In this document: positions 1 through 8,178 of the stretch, one piece after another
Numbering within the stretch: position 1 is the first letter of the stretch
Layout: each line of letters begins with the position of its first letter
The notes under the pieces: model-generated
Database searches by the model: none
What the model was told of the DNA's origin: nothing
Seen by the model: only the letters and a program-made list of their open reading frames with translations
Assembly: GCA_028565635.1 (NCBI GenBank)
Contig: JAOXYB010045948.1
Coordinates: forward strand, 1-12,337
DNA length: 12,337 nucleotides
Source of the DNA: Phoronis ovalis
Lineage: Eukaryota; Phoronida; Phoronidae
Direction of reading: 5' to 3'
Made by a program: the position numbers and the translations under genes

Positions 1-349
1 CAATCTCTCCAACATTCAACATTCTCAGCTGGGGGTACACTCTCGGAGTTGTTTACAACTCACCGAATGTCTAGTTTATAGATTAAAATTTTTACTTTAC
101 TTTAGTGCAAGTGTGATACATACAATAGCAAAAATGTGACAAAATCATGATATCAGGCAATTAGTATTTCATTGATGAGCATGACATTTAAGATATGTTT
201 TTAAGAAAAACCTTGAACATAGTTAGTCTTAATAGGGAGGTAAATAGGTAACAATTGTAAAGGCATGCAAGTGCATGTGTGATGAATCTTTAGCAAGTTA
301 AAGCAAATCACCAGATGGATACAAAGACTACAATATATTATGTATTTTG
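1..349. other. 3' flank of the GPCR gene, no gene seen
   Basis: This AT-rich stretch lies downstream of the minus-strand receptor stop codon and should hold its 3' UTR. I see no canonical AATAAA or ATTAAA on the minus strand here, only a weak TATAAA variant near 74-79. No open frame of note is present. Confidence 0.4.
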
Positions 350-1445
350 TTAAAGATGATATTGTTTGTCAATATGACTTGACCCTCTTGATACCAAAAT
401 CATTTCATTTTTTTCAAGTGTAAGGTGTTCATCATGGTTCTCATAATGCCTTACTCGTCTACACGATACAAAGTGTTTAAATGCTGTCTTAAAAGTATCT
501 GATAAGAATGAGTACAAACATGGATTTAAGCAAGAATTTAAAAATGCTAGCACATTACAAGTACTATATATTGCCATTTTAAGCTCACCAACTTCTATTA
601 AGGCAATACCATGAACTTCTGTTACAAGTTCTAAATGTAATGGCAACCAACATATTGCAAAGACAATTACAACGACTCGTACTAACCGTGTGGCACGTTG
701 CTTACTTTTCACGTTTTCTGTTGTTCGGCTCTCCCCTATTGATTTCTGTCTTAATAGTTTCCTCAAAATTAATCCATACAGAACTGCTATGATAGTAAGC
801 GGTAACAGAAAACCAACCACAAAGTTACATGTATGAAATACTTTCTGGATGTTGTTTGCTTGTGTTATATTTTGTGAAACCAAAAACAAACAAAGAGATC
901 GTTCCTGGCATTTATATGTATAATGTTTTACTCCGTGAAACAGCCAGGCAGGTATGTATGTTCCTAGTATGAGTATCCACATCACTATGATGGCTATAAT
1001 GACGAACTTGTGACTTTTCAAAAATTTGATAGATTTCATGGGGTACACGATAGCAAAGTAACGAGTTGCTGACATCAAGACCATACTGTAGATACTACCA
1101 CATGCTGCGACATACATTAGATATTTTGTACATTTGCACCAGAATTCACCAAATATCCACGATGGAGTAGTGAAACGCCATATTGTGAATGGTATACACA
1201 TGCACTGATAAAAATATTAAGTCTGTTATTGCTAAAGACACTATCAAATAATTCATAGCACTTCTCATGTGTTTGTTCACTGCTATTACTATTAGGACAA
1301 GAAGATTTCCCAGAACTCCGAAGAACATAATCAATGTGTACATGACTGGAATTACTATTCCATAATGTATCTCTTCCTTTAGCAACTTTAATGGCAATGT
1401 AGTATTACATATGTCATCATTTGTTTGTGTGGATGAGTTTTCCAT
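350..1445 (-). CDS. Allatostatin-A/galanin-like class A GPCR, intronless, frame broken once
   Basis: Seven-helix plasma-membrane neuropeptide receptor encoded without introns. The start ATG at 1445 has A at -3 and G at +4. The N-terminal frame (99 codons, to 1146) has glycosylation sites N3 and N14, helix 1 at about residues 29-56 with the GN motif (46-47), and helix 2 with LAITD (71-75). The rest lies in another frame (1201-350, 283 codons): loop motif PSWIFGEFWCK, helix 3 ending TRY (46-48) instead of DRY, helix 4 at 66-86, second-loop cysteines 98 and 104, helix 5 at 123-146, helix 6 with CWLPLH (184-189), helix 7 with NPCLY (226-230), and C247 as a possible palmitoylation site. Family members read D, six residues, then CIPF at the end of helix 2. 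That spacing is restored if four bases, 1199-1202, are extra. The call to allatostatin-A/galanin type rests on the CIPF, FGEFWCK and CWLPLH motifs. Either a young pseudogene or allele, or a sequencing error. Confidence 0.85.
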
Positions 1446-3127
1446 TTTGGCTGCATATTATATTAGCTGATACTATCTATATCCATATGATTTGTACTGA
1501 TTCTATATGATATAACATTTGCTGTGTGTCTATGAATAATGAACAGGCAAATAAAAATTCATTTACACTGTACTGTATACACAAATTTAATTATCAGTGG
1601 TTTTGGGTAATTCAGGAAAATTCATTAATCCATGATTTTGTTGTAGAAATCGATCGGTCCTTCTTTACTTAAAATATTAAGTAATTTTGTAATAATTAAA
1701 GCTGACTGTCTCTGAAATAGAAATGTCAAAGTTAATAGAACATATATTAATTTTTTTAAAACTTCTTACATTTATTTAGTAGTAAACTTAATATTTACTT
1801 TTTGCAAACTATTAACATTAAATCTAGATGTGCTATATATGACTGGTAATTGGGACCACTGTATGTTTTGCTATTATCTAAAATAGGTACATAAATGTTT
1901 CACCTCTACCTTGTTCTTGCTAACATGATTGTATAAAACTAGCTGATGGATAGATTACAGAGCAAGAATTTATAAATTCAACATACACTGTGATTGGAGA
2001 AAAATTAGCTAAAGCCATTGAATATACTGCTGTGTGGTGATGTTAATTTTCCTTGATTGGAATTCCTTAGTTAAATCTTTATGTTCATTAACTTGATTCT
2101 GACAGTGATGTATGATGTTGCCAAATAAAGACTTACACAATCAGTGCTATGGTTCAAACATTTACCTATCCTTGCTTGTTCACATATCATAATTAAAATT
2201 GTATGCTTAATTGTCGCAGACCCCAGGTCATAGAGCATTTATTTGGGAATAATTTTATGCCTATTATTGCTGCTTATCCTATCTATAGGATATAGCAGCA
2301 TTGTTGTCCTTCTTTACCTGGCAATGGCCATATTATCAATATTAAAGAATTAACCTTTTTTAGCTAATAATAACTGTTGCAGCATGAAAAAAGTGCGGTC
2401 AATAGGAATATTAAGTAGAAAGGGAAAACTATGTAATGTGATTTTAAATTGTGACGTGTAGTTTTGAAGAAATAAGCAATTAACGATATTTTTGGTAAAT
2501 TTTTGGTAAGTGTAGCATAAGCTTGTTAAATTAGTGCAATTTTTTTTATTTGTAAATATTGTGAGTGTGTGTAAGGAATGTAGTTATTTTAAGGTTTAAA
2601 TAGCCCCATACTTTTAGAAATAATTATAAATTTATGTTAATCTTTTGAAATGCGTGACGTCTGTAACGATAACGTGTAGAAGATGCAGAATAAGTACTTT
2701 TATGCGATAATAGATGAGAAATAAGTTTTGTATGTGATTTTGTTTTTTGAGCAATCCTTAAGGAGTTATTTTTGGTTGATGTAATTGATTTGTTTTATTT
2801 CTAGGGTACTGTATAATATGAATTTTTGTGGTTAAAAATAGTAGAATTGTAATTGGCACAAGTATTTGCTAATTGGATGTTGATATTATAGGGCTTAGAA
2901 AATGTTTTTATTATAATCCATTAGTATAGTAAATAAATGGACATTTGAGATATGTTGTAAATGTTGCTGTAAAAGCATATTTATGTATTATTAGGCATTC
3001 GAGGATAAAATTTGTTCATGAAAAAGAGGTGTTTTACGGATAGCATTAAGAAATGAAGGAACTGGAAAATTGACAGTTTTAGGTAAGAATTTAACGTACT
3101 TAAATGGTTTTTATAACTGGATGGGAT
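1446..3127. other. AT-rich intergenic DNA, no gene seen
   Basis: This 1.7-kb stretch is upstream of the minus-strand receptor and should contain its promoter near 1446-1600, but I see no clear TATA box. I found no convincing coding frame on either strand. It contains one hairpin (2268-2300) and otherwise only AT-rich unique-looking sequence with short homopolymer runs. Confidence 0.5.
2268..2300. repeat. Short inverted repeat (hairpin)
   Basis: The arm TGCTGCTTATCCTAT (2268-2282) is followed by a 2-base loop and ATAGGATATAGCAGCA (2285-2300). The second arm is the reverse complement of the first apart from one inserted base. No function is evident. Confidence 0.6.
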
Positions 3128-3131
3128 GAAA

Positions 3132-3139
3132 TGACGTCA
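3132..3139. promoter_or_regulatory. CRE-type palindrome TGACGTCA, copy 1
   Basis: This is a perfect 8-bp CREB/ATF consensus site within the 10-bp palindrome ATGACGTCAT, at the head of repeat copy 1. The motif match is exact; binding is an inference. Confidence 0.35.
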
Positions 3140-3396
3140 TTAATGGGCATGCGTAGACAGATGTTTGCCTGTTACATATCATACTTGTGGTGTGCATGTG
3201 TTTTTTTAATATTATATTTAAAGTTAATTTAAAATGTACATTGATAATCTGCGAGTTAAATGTAATGCCGTGCATACTTTTGGACGTACTGTCTTCAATT
3301 GACAAGGTTTTGAATGAATATAATTGAACTCAAATCACTCAGAGAATATTGTCAAAATTTCCGGCATCAAGTCCTCATGTATTAGAAAATAGGAAA

Positions 3397-3404
3397 TGAC
3401 GTCA
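3397..3404. promoter_or_regulatory. CRE-type palindrome TGACGTCA, copy 2
   Basis: Second exact CREB/ATF consensus site, at the same place in repeat copy 2. Here the outer base pair is lost (ATGACGTCAC). Confidence 0.35.
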
Positions 3405-3684
3405 CTAATGGGCATGCATAGATAGATGTTTATCGTTACATCATGCTTCTGGTGTGCAAGTCGGATTGTAATATTACATTTGAAGTTAATTTAAACTATG
3501 CATTGATAATCTGTGAGTTAAAATGTAATGCCTTAAAGACTTTTGGACGTGCTGTCGTCAATTGACAAGGTTTTTGGATGAATATAATTGATAGATTAGG
3601 TAGAAACATTCGCGTATTTTTGACGGTATGATCAAATGTTGCAGGGCTGTCTATTGTAATTTACATATATTAGAAAATAGGAAA

Positions 3685-3692
3685 TGACGTCA
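3685..3692. promoter_or_regulatory. CRE-type palindrome TGACGTCA, copy 3
   Basis: Third exact CREB/ATF consensus site, 288 bp after the second, again inside ATGACGTCAT. Confidence 0.35.
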
Positions 3693-4087
3693 TTAATGGG
3701 CATGCGTAGACAGATGTTTATCGTAACATCATGCTTCTGGTGTGCAAGTCGGATTGTAATATTACATTTGAAGTTAATTTAAACTGTGCATTGATAATCT
3801 GTGAGTTAAAATGTAATGCCTTAAAGACTTTTGGACGTGATGTCGTCAATTGACAAGGTTTTTGCATGAATATAATTGATAGATTAGGTAGAAACATTCG
3901 CGTATTTTTGACGGTCTGGTCAAATGTTGCAGGGCTGTCTATTGTAATTTACGAGTAAAAATGGAATGCCTTACAGAATTTTGGATGTACCTATCGTAAA
4001 TCGGCAAGGTTAAACCTGTGCATTGATAATCTCTGAGTTACAATTTAATACCTTAAAGACTTTTGGACGTACTATTGTTAAATAACA

Positions 4088-4610
4088 TGTATTATGCAAT
4101 AATCAGAGGTTAATGCACATTGTTAAAGAATCTTTATTATGGAGTAAAACCGGGGTGGGGCACAAATGCTGGGTCCTTATGCGCGAACTAAAAACCATGT
4201 GAAAAGGGTAAGAAAAAGTTATATATTGGTCGTAATAAACAGTTTATAGGAGCATATAAGAATAGGAAGGGTTTGTTTTAAATATTGCTCGTAATGATTA
4301 TTTTATAGGAGCATATTCATGTGAGTGAATGTGGAGAATATTGTCATTCCATTTTTGCATTAACATAAATTTTAAACCATATATTTTTGTAATAATTGTA
4401 GGTGAAATATATGAAATGCCTTTTAAATCTAAGAAATCAATGGGATTAAAAAAGAGATGGCATCACTTCTACTGTACTTATAAAACATATATGCTTCATA
4501 TTTATAATATACTAGTCCTTGCGCTCAAACATAAATAGCCAATTTAGGCAGCTTACAATGATGCTTTTCTGAATCGTCATTGACTTGTTCATGTTTGTCT
4601 AAGCTTTATA
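4088..4610. other. Inter-repeat DNA, no convincing gene
   Basis: This stretch separates the 288-bp repeats from the 32-bp minisatellite. It holds the 59-bp duplication and a GC-richer patch near 4148-4190. A plus-strand frame at 4329-4538 encodes a lysine-rich peptide starting after a possible acceptor at about 4401, but I do not recognise it and do not call it a gene. Confidence 0.4.
4223..4317 (+). repeat. 59-bp tandem duplication, diverged
   Basis: The pattern ATATTGxTCGTAAT followed by TTTATAGGAGCATAT occurs at 4223 and again at 4282, 59 bases later. The sequence between the shared blocks has drifted. It is distinct from the 288-bp and 32-bp repeats on either side. Confidence 0.7.
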
Positions 4611-4900
4611 TTTACCACAGGGTATACTTTTCTTGTTAGATAATCACCACAGGGTATATTTTCAAAAAATATTTGTTTTTCCACAGGGTGTATTTCTTGG
4701 AAAGCGCATTTACGACAGGTATGAAAAATTAAGGTTCGTAAATTTTACCAAATTTATTTACCACATTATATAATTTACAAGTGAATTTTACACAGGGTAT
4801 CTATTTTGAGAGAGTTATTTACAACAGGATATATTTTTCATGTTTTTTCATTTACAACAGGGTATATTTTTGGTAACCTTTATTTACCACAGGGTCAGGG
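4611..4900 (+). repeat. Degenerate minisatellite, about 32-bp period
   Basis: The core TTTACCACAGGGTATATTT recurs about nine times. The CCACAG-type hexamer falls at 4615, 4647, 4681, 4713, 4761, 4790, 4822, 4855 and 4887. Steps are 32, 34, 32, 48, 29, 32, 33 and 32 bases. Cores are partly conserved (CCACAG, CGACAG, ACACAG, CAACAG) and the intervening 10-15 bases are unrelated apart from T-richness. Confidence 0.8.
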
Positions 4901-4960
4901 TTTTTAACCTGGGCCGCACACCCCTACTAACTTTTTTGTCAAGAATCCCCTCCGGGACCA
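4896..4960 (+). mobile_element. Possible hAT-type transposon terminus
   Basis: The sequence starts CAGGGTTTTTAACCTGGGCC and continues with a C-rich CACACCCCTA block. Known hAT termini commonly start CAG(G/T)GGTTCTTAACCT followed by a GC-rich stretch, so this looks like a left end inserted in the last minisatellite unit. The 8 bases just before it are CACAGGGT. I found neither a matching right end nor a second CACAGGGT downstream in the window, so this may be a fragment or a coincidence. Confidence 0.3.
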
Positions 4961-5365
4961 ATACAACATGAACACCTGCTTCTGTAAGCAATGTAATAGA
5001 AATGAACTTAAAATCAAGTTCAAAGGATAGAAAAAGGAATTTAATTTTTACTGCTCTGAAATGTAACCAATATCAAACTACTAGTAAATCAAATAATGAA
5101 AATAGGTGATAGACTTACTTTATTACCTGCCAGTTTAGATTATTTTTAGATTTATGTGAAGTAGATTTTTTACTAGTCTTATCTATACTTTTAGATCTCC
5201 TTAGCACATTTTGAATGAAACATGCTTCTTTAAAAGTTATTTTGACTGTTAAAACTGTTTTATTTGTCACATGTTGCTATAACATCATTTTCACATTTTT
5301 TTTTTTTTTGTTGAGCTAATGTAGTGTTGCATGTGTATAGCACGTATTTCATATTATATATTGTT
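4961..5365. other. AT-rich intergenic DNA, nothing recognised
   Basis: No credible coding frame is present. The only feature is a run of 14 T residues at about 5296-5309. Confidence 0.5.
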
Positions 5366-5487
5366 AAGGTATCTAGATACAAGAAAATGTACATGTATGT
5401 GTTTATATATAAAGATACTTTTAGCCAAGTTAAAATTAACAAGTCTTTTTAAGGTATCTACATACAAGAAAATATATGTATGTATGT
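5366..5487 (+). repeat. Direct repeat, 85-bp offset
   Basis: AAGGTATCTAGATACAAG (5366) recurs as AAGGTATCTACATACAAG (5451), each followed by AAAAT and an ATGTATGT-rich tail. The second copy leads straight into the TG microsatellite, so the microsatellite probably grew from the ATGTATGT tail of one copy. Confidence 0.8.
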
Positions 5488-5610
5488 GTGTGTGTGTGTG
5501 TCTGTATGTGTGTGTATGTGTGTGTGTATGGAAAGCCATCGGGGTCACAACTTCTACTTATAACGCGTAAAAATGTGTGTGTGTGCGTGTGTGTGTATGT
5601 GTGTATGTAT
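5475..5610 (+). repeat. TG/TATG microsatellite in two tracts
   Basis: Imperfect (TG)n with TATG interruptions occupies 5475-5530 and 5574-5610. The tracts are separated by about 43 bases of ordinary sequence. Open frames across this region on both strands encode Cys-Val or Thr-His runs and are products of the repeat. Confidence 0.95.
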
Positions 5611-5664
5611 AATTCTCTAATTCTTGTATACAATATGTATAATTCTCTAATTCTTGTATACAAA
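5605..5664 (+). repeat. Two tandem 30-bp copies
   Basis: ATGTATAATTCTCTAATTCT and the following ten bases form a 30-bp unit at 5605-5634. It is repeated at 5635-5664 with only the last base different, which points to a recent duplication at the microsatellite edge. Confidence 0.95.
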
Positions 5665-5867
5665 TTATTACTTGCACGCAGATAACTGAAAAATAGGGAC
5701 ATTCGTATTACGTGCGTTTAGACAATAAAATCCAATCTTGCCCCCGGGTGTCGCAAAATGTACAAAAACAACCATGGACTAACCATGCGTCAGAGTTTTG
5801 TTTCACAATACCTGACATTTAACAATATTTTCTATAAGTAAAATAAATGAAAAGTTCCTTTCTAGTC

Positions 5868-5874
5868 TATATAA
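5868..5874 (+). promoter_or_regulatory. Candidate TATA box of the downstream membrane-protein gene
   Basis: TATATAA lies about 190 bp before the preferred start codon at 6060. Transcription would start near 5900, giving a 5' leader with a tiny upstream frame (ATG TAT TAA near 5973). The motif is common in AT-rich DNA, so this is tentative. Confidence 0.25.
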
Positions 5875-6059
5875 CGTTAAAACCTTCTTACCGTCTGCAG
5901 CCGTATTAAATTTAATTTTCGATCCAACTTGGTAATATTACATATACACAAACACATCCAAATATTTTTTATATGTATTAAAATCGAAAGAATATGCATC
6001 GCAAGCGAGTAATTCGATGTTACACAGTGTTTAAAGAAAATTATTTAATTCGGGATTAT

Positions 6060-7242
6060 ATGAAGGCTTCATTAGCTGCCAAAAAATGCTTAATTTGGAT
6101 ATTAATCTATGCGTGTATTGCCGTAACTTCCACACAAGGTAGGTACAATTATTCTTTTTCAGTTTGTCCCTCTATATTAGTTACAAATTTTACAAGCATG
6201 CATTAAACAATAACAGAATCTGTTAAACGTCGTTTGTAGTTATAACTTACTTTTAAATCAGGTACCATTCTACATTATCCGTGCACAAGTAGGAAAGCTC
6301 TTTTCATAATGTGAGAAACATTTTCAGTCTTTATTATAGTGAATGCAAAAGGTGGATAAATAAAATTATAAGTACTGAGATCCTTCTATGGTGCAAGATA
6401 ATATGAATTCGGGAATAAATCTTGTGAATGCTACACAGGGGAAGATGAATTACATAATGTATCTTCGAAGCTTATCCTTTTCAATTTTTGTTTATAGATG
6501 GGCTCCTATATAGTAGACCTTTCCTCTATAGTTTCAAGATAGTGCGGGGAAAATTTCATAATTCTCATATTTCTGTACTTCAGTGCTAACAAAAATATGC
6601 TAGCAACAACGACTGCAATACCAACATCCCGGGGGATGGTCCATTGTTCAAAAATGTCCATAACAATGGGTCGTTTTTTCACGATTTTATTTATAGGTAG
6701 CGTTTTTGGGGGATTTTTCCGAGAGAATTTTGGTTGTATACGCCCGTCTAAAAATATGGTCAGTACCCCCGGGGCCGACATATCAGTGCAGTCACTAAGG
6801 ACTTTATCATTACCACGAAATCGAAAAACGTAAGCAGCTCACAACAGCAGTTCAAGATCAGTAAAAAAATACTGACAATTTTATGAATGGTTCAAGCTCT
6901 ATCACTGTTGTAGGCACCGAAATTGAAGACGTTTCTACCAGTGGATTAACGTTATCTACTGAGAGATATGTGCCAGCAGTCTCAGCAACAGGTATTCCGG
7001 AAGACATTGATAACCAGGAGGTTGGAAATTCTCTAAGGCTAAATAGCCATCCAGTCGTTGCGGGTACAAGTTTTTCAGCAGCCGTTATAGTAATATTATT
7101 AGTGGTCTGTATACTTTTCTATTTATTTTGGGTGAGAAAGTGCCATACAAGAAATCGTGTGACAGATGGAGTGGAAAAGGAAGCTACCATGGGACATCAC
7201 GAAGGACTGTTTGATGATTTAGAAGTGGAAAATATTGCGTAA
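6060..7242 (+). CDS. Small type I single-pass membrane protein, two exons (6060-6138, 6914-7242)
   Basis: I do not recognise the family. Exon 1 encodes a signal peptide, MKASLAAKK followed by a hydrophobic core (LIWILIYACIAV) and STQ. It ends at a good donor, CAAG|GTAGGT. Exon 2 follows the acceptor ACTGTTGTAG at 6912-6913. The split glycine codon (G|GC) joins in phase and gives 135 residues. The mature ectodomain (about 28-80) is rich in Ser, Thr, Val and Glu and has no cysteine. The membrane span is at about 81-99, followed by VRKCHTRNR as the stop-transfer and a 36-residue acidic tail ending FDDLEVENIA. An upstream in-frame ATG at 5994 has a better -3 base and would add 22 residues (MHRKRVIRC...), burying the signal peptide; I prefer 6060 because the signal peptide then stands at the N-terminus. 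The intron (775 bp) contains an antisense class C receptor-like stretch. No canonical poly(A) signal follows closely. Confidence 0.6.
6506..6837 (-). pseudogene. Class C (GABA-B-like) receptor fragment: end of ectodomain and helix 1
   Basis: The minus strand is open from the AG at 6839-6838 to a TAG at 6508-6506. The start reads FRFRGNDKV, then LTIFLDGRI, then a Pro/Lys-rich linker ending KKRPIV. A hydrophobic segment VGIAVVVASIFLLAL follows, then KYRNMRIMKFSPHYLETI. In GABA-B receptors a GNDR-like element, a 'DRPI' linker and a first helix followed by KYRNxRxIKxSSPYLNNxI occur in this order. The final block aligns without gaps, although SSP is changed to SPH and the helix looks short. Just after it the frame stops; a weak donor (AAAG|GTCTAC at 6518) could continue it. 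I found no second helix downstream on this strand. It lies wholly inside the intron of the plus-strand gene and is GC-richer than its surroundings. It could be a decayed copy or a real exon of a larger gene. Confidence 0.4.
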
Positions 7243-7637
7243 TCGATTTCTTTCTAGATTTTCTGCTGAGTAACATGTATAAATATGGATACTAAAAAGA
7301 TGATATTAATTTTAGACATGAAAATACAGTCACACTGTTTTACGTCTGTTTCTCTCTAAACATACTTTTTTGGTCTGGATAAGTATAGGGTAGCTGGGTT
7401 GGAATTTAGATGAGTTACTTATTTTCATAATTTCTCTTTTTTGCGTAAGATGCTTATACACATTGTAGCAATTTATAAACTGGCATTTTACTTCCTTACA
7501 CTTTTGAAAGAAATAATCTTTTATGTCAAACAAAAATATGGAAATTGATAACAAAATCTGATTTTTATTTAGGCAATTCAGTCTATCAATACTGGCATGT
7601 ACAGGCGTTATTATTAGTAGTATCGCGGGCGCAATCT

Positions 7638-7721
7638 AACCCACATTTCCGCGTATTTGGAACAATCAATCATGCATTCACAAAACGCGCGATTCATTCA
7701 CAAAACACGGAATTGTGGGTT
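7638..7721. repeat. Inverted repeat in CpG-rich pocket
   Basis: AACCCACATTTCCGCGTATT (7638-7657) pairs imperfectly with AAAACACGGAATTGTGGGTT (7702-7721). The outer eight pairs are perfect. The 44-base loop and inner arm contain a direct repeat, ATTCACAAAAC, at about 7676 and 7695. Confidence 0.55.
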
Positions 7722-7749
7722 CTTTTATGTGTTCAGTCCGTAACTCTAA

Positions 7750-7764
7750 CGCCATCTAGAGTGC
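7750..7764 (-). promoter_or_regulatory. CTCF-like motif (minus orientation)
   Basis: The minus strand reads CTCTAGATGGCG, matching the core TAG(A/G)(G/T)GGC(A/G) of the CTCF consensus but with two mismatches in the upstream part. Weak evidence. Confidence 0.2.
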
Positions 7765-8162
7765 ATGCAAATGATTTAATCCTATATACTCAAATGTCAG
7801 ATGATAAAAATGAAGTTTATTATATTGCATGCATCACAGGAAAGCAGATTTAGTACAAAAAACAACACATAAATAGTGTAACAACGATGTTGTACAGAAA
7901 AAAAAATGTCTTGCTTCTTCAAACTCACCAACAAGGAAATACCTATTTCCAAGCTCACGAAGATCAATATGTCTGCACACTACGTACAAAATATATACAT
8001 ATCCCTTATCCGCCTTTATAAACTACTTAAACCTGCATGAAATTTTTCTCTCTTTTTAAATACAAAAAGTAGTTAGACGCGGTAATAAGTGTATTTCTAC
8101 ATTGTGCTAATCTTCACATTTGCTTGCATTCTACATATTTTTCTTGCACGTAGAGAACCCAA

Positions 8163-8178
8163 CCACGCGGTGGCGCAG
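8163..8178 (+). promoter_or_regulatory. CTCF-like motif (plus orientation)
   Basis: CCACGCGGTGGCGCAG is close to the CTCF consensus form CCGCGNGGNGGCAG, differing at the third base and near the 3' end. The same bases also resemble a tRNA-type A box (TGGCNNAGTNGG), but no B box follows, so a tRNA-derived SINE is not supported. Confidence 0.25.

Larger units (their letters stand above)
3128..4087 (+). repeat. Tandem repeat, about 288-bp unit, three large copies and two fragments
   Basis: Copy 1 runs from 3128 to about 3327, copy 2 from 3381 to 3668 and copy 3 from 3669 to about 3952. Copies 2 and 3 are exactly 288 bp apart and differ at only about a dozen positions by eye. Copy 1 is more diverged and is followed by about 50 unrelated bases. 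Two fragments of the same unit follow, at about 3953-4010 and 4016-4087. Shared landmarks are GAAATGACGTCA at the head, GGGCATGC, TTGATAATCTGTGAGTTA, and the 10-bp palindrome GTCAATTGAC. The unit carries no credible gene. It could be a local satellite or the tandem core of a non-autonomous transposon. Confidence 0.9.

Noticed and set aside
3111-3305. Minus-strand 64-codon frame in the first 288-bp repeat copy
   Set aside because: It is not preserved in the other copies and its sequence is plain repeat.
4329-4538. Plus-strand frame containing MPFKSKKSMGLKKRWHHFYC
   Set aside because: An acceptor-like AG precedes it and the basic stretch looks protein-like, but the rest is low-complexity and no partner exon or family is evident.
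4611-4900. Regularly spaced repeats that could suggest a CRISPR array
   Set aside because: The repeats are degenerate, the spacers are about 12 bases, the context is eukaryotic and there are no cas genes.
5260-5702. Several overlapping frames on both strands encoding Cys-Val-Cys or Thr-His-Thr runs
   Set aside because: They are translations of the TG microsatellite and its flanking duplications, with no start context or domain.
6597-6833. Plus-strand 78-codon frame in the intron
   Set aside because: It is the opposite strand of the class C receptor-like stretch, which gives the better protein.
7330-7554. Minus-strand 74-codon frame with several cysteines
   Set aside because: It is Lys/Phe-rich, as expected from AT-rich DNA, and has no splice or start support.
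7545-7853. Plus-strand 102-codon frame after an acceptor-like AG
   Set aside because: It crosses the CpG pocket and its inverted repeat, has no recognisable domain, and follows a gene that already ends at 7242.
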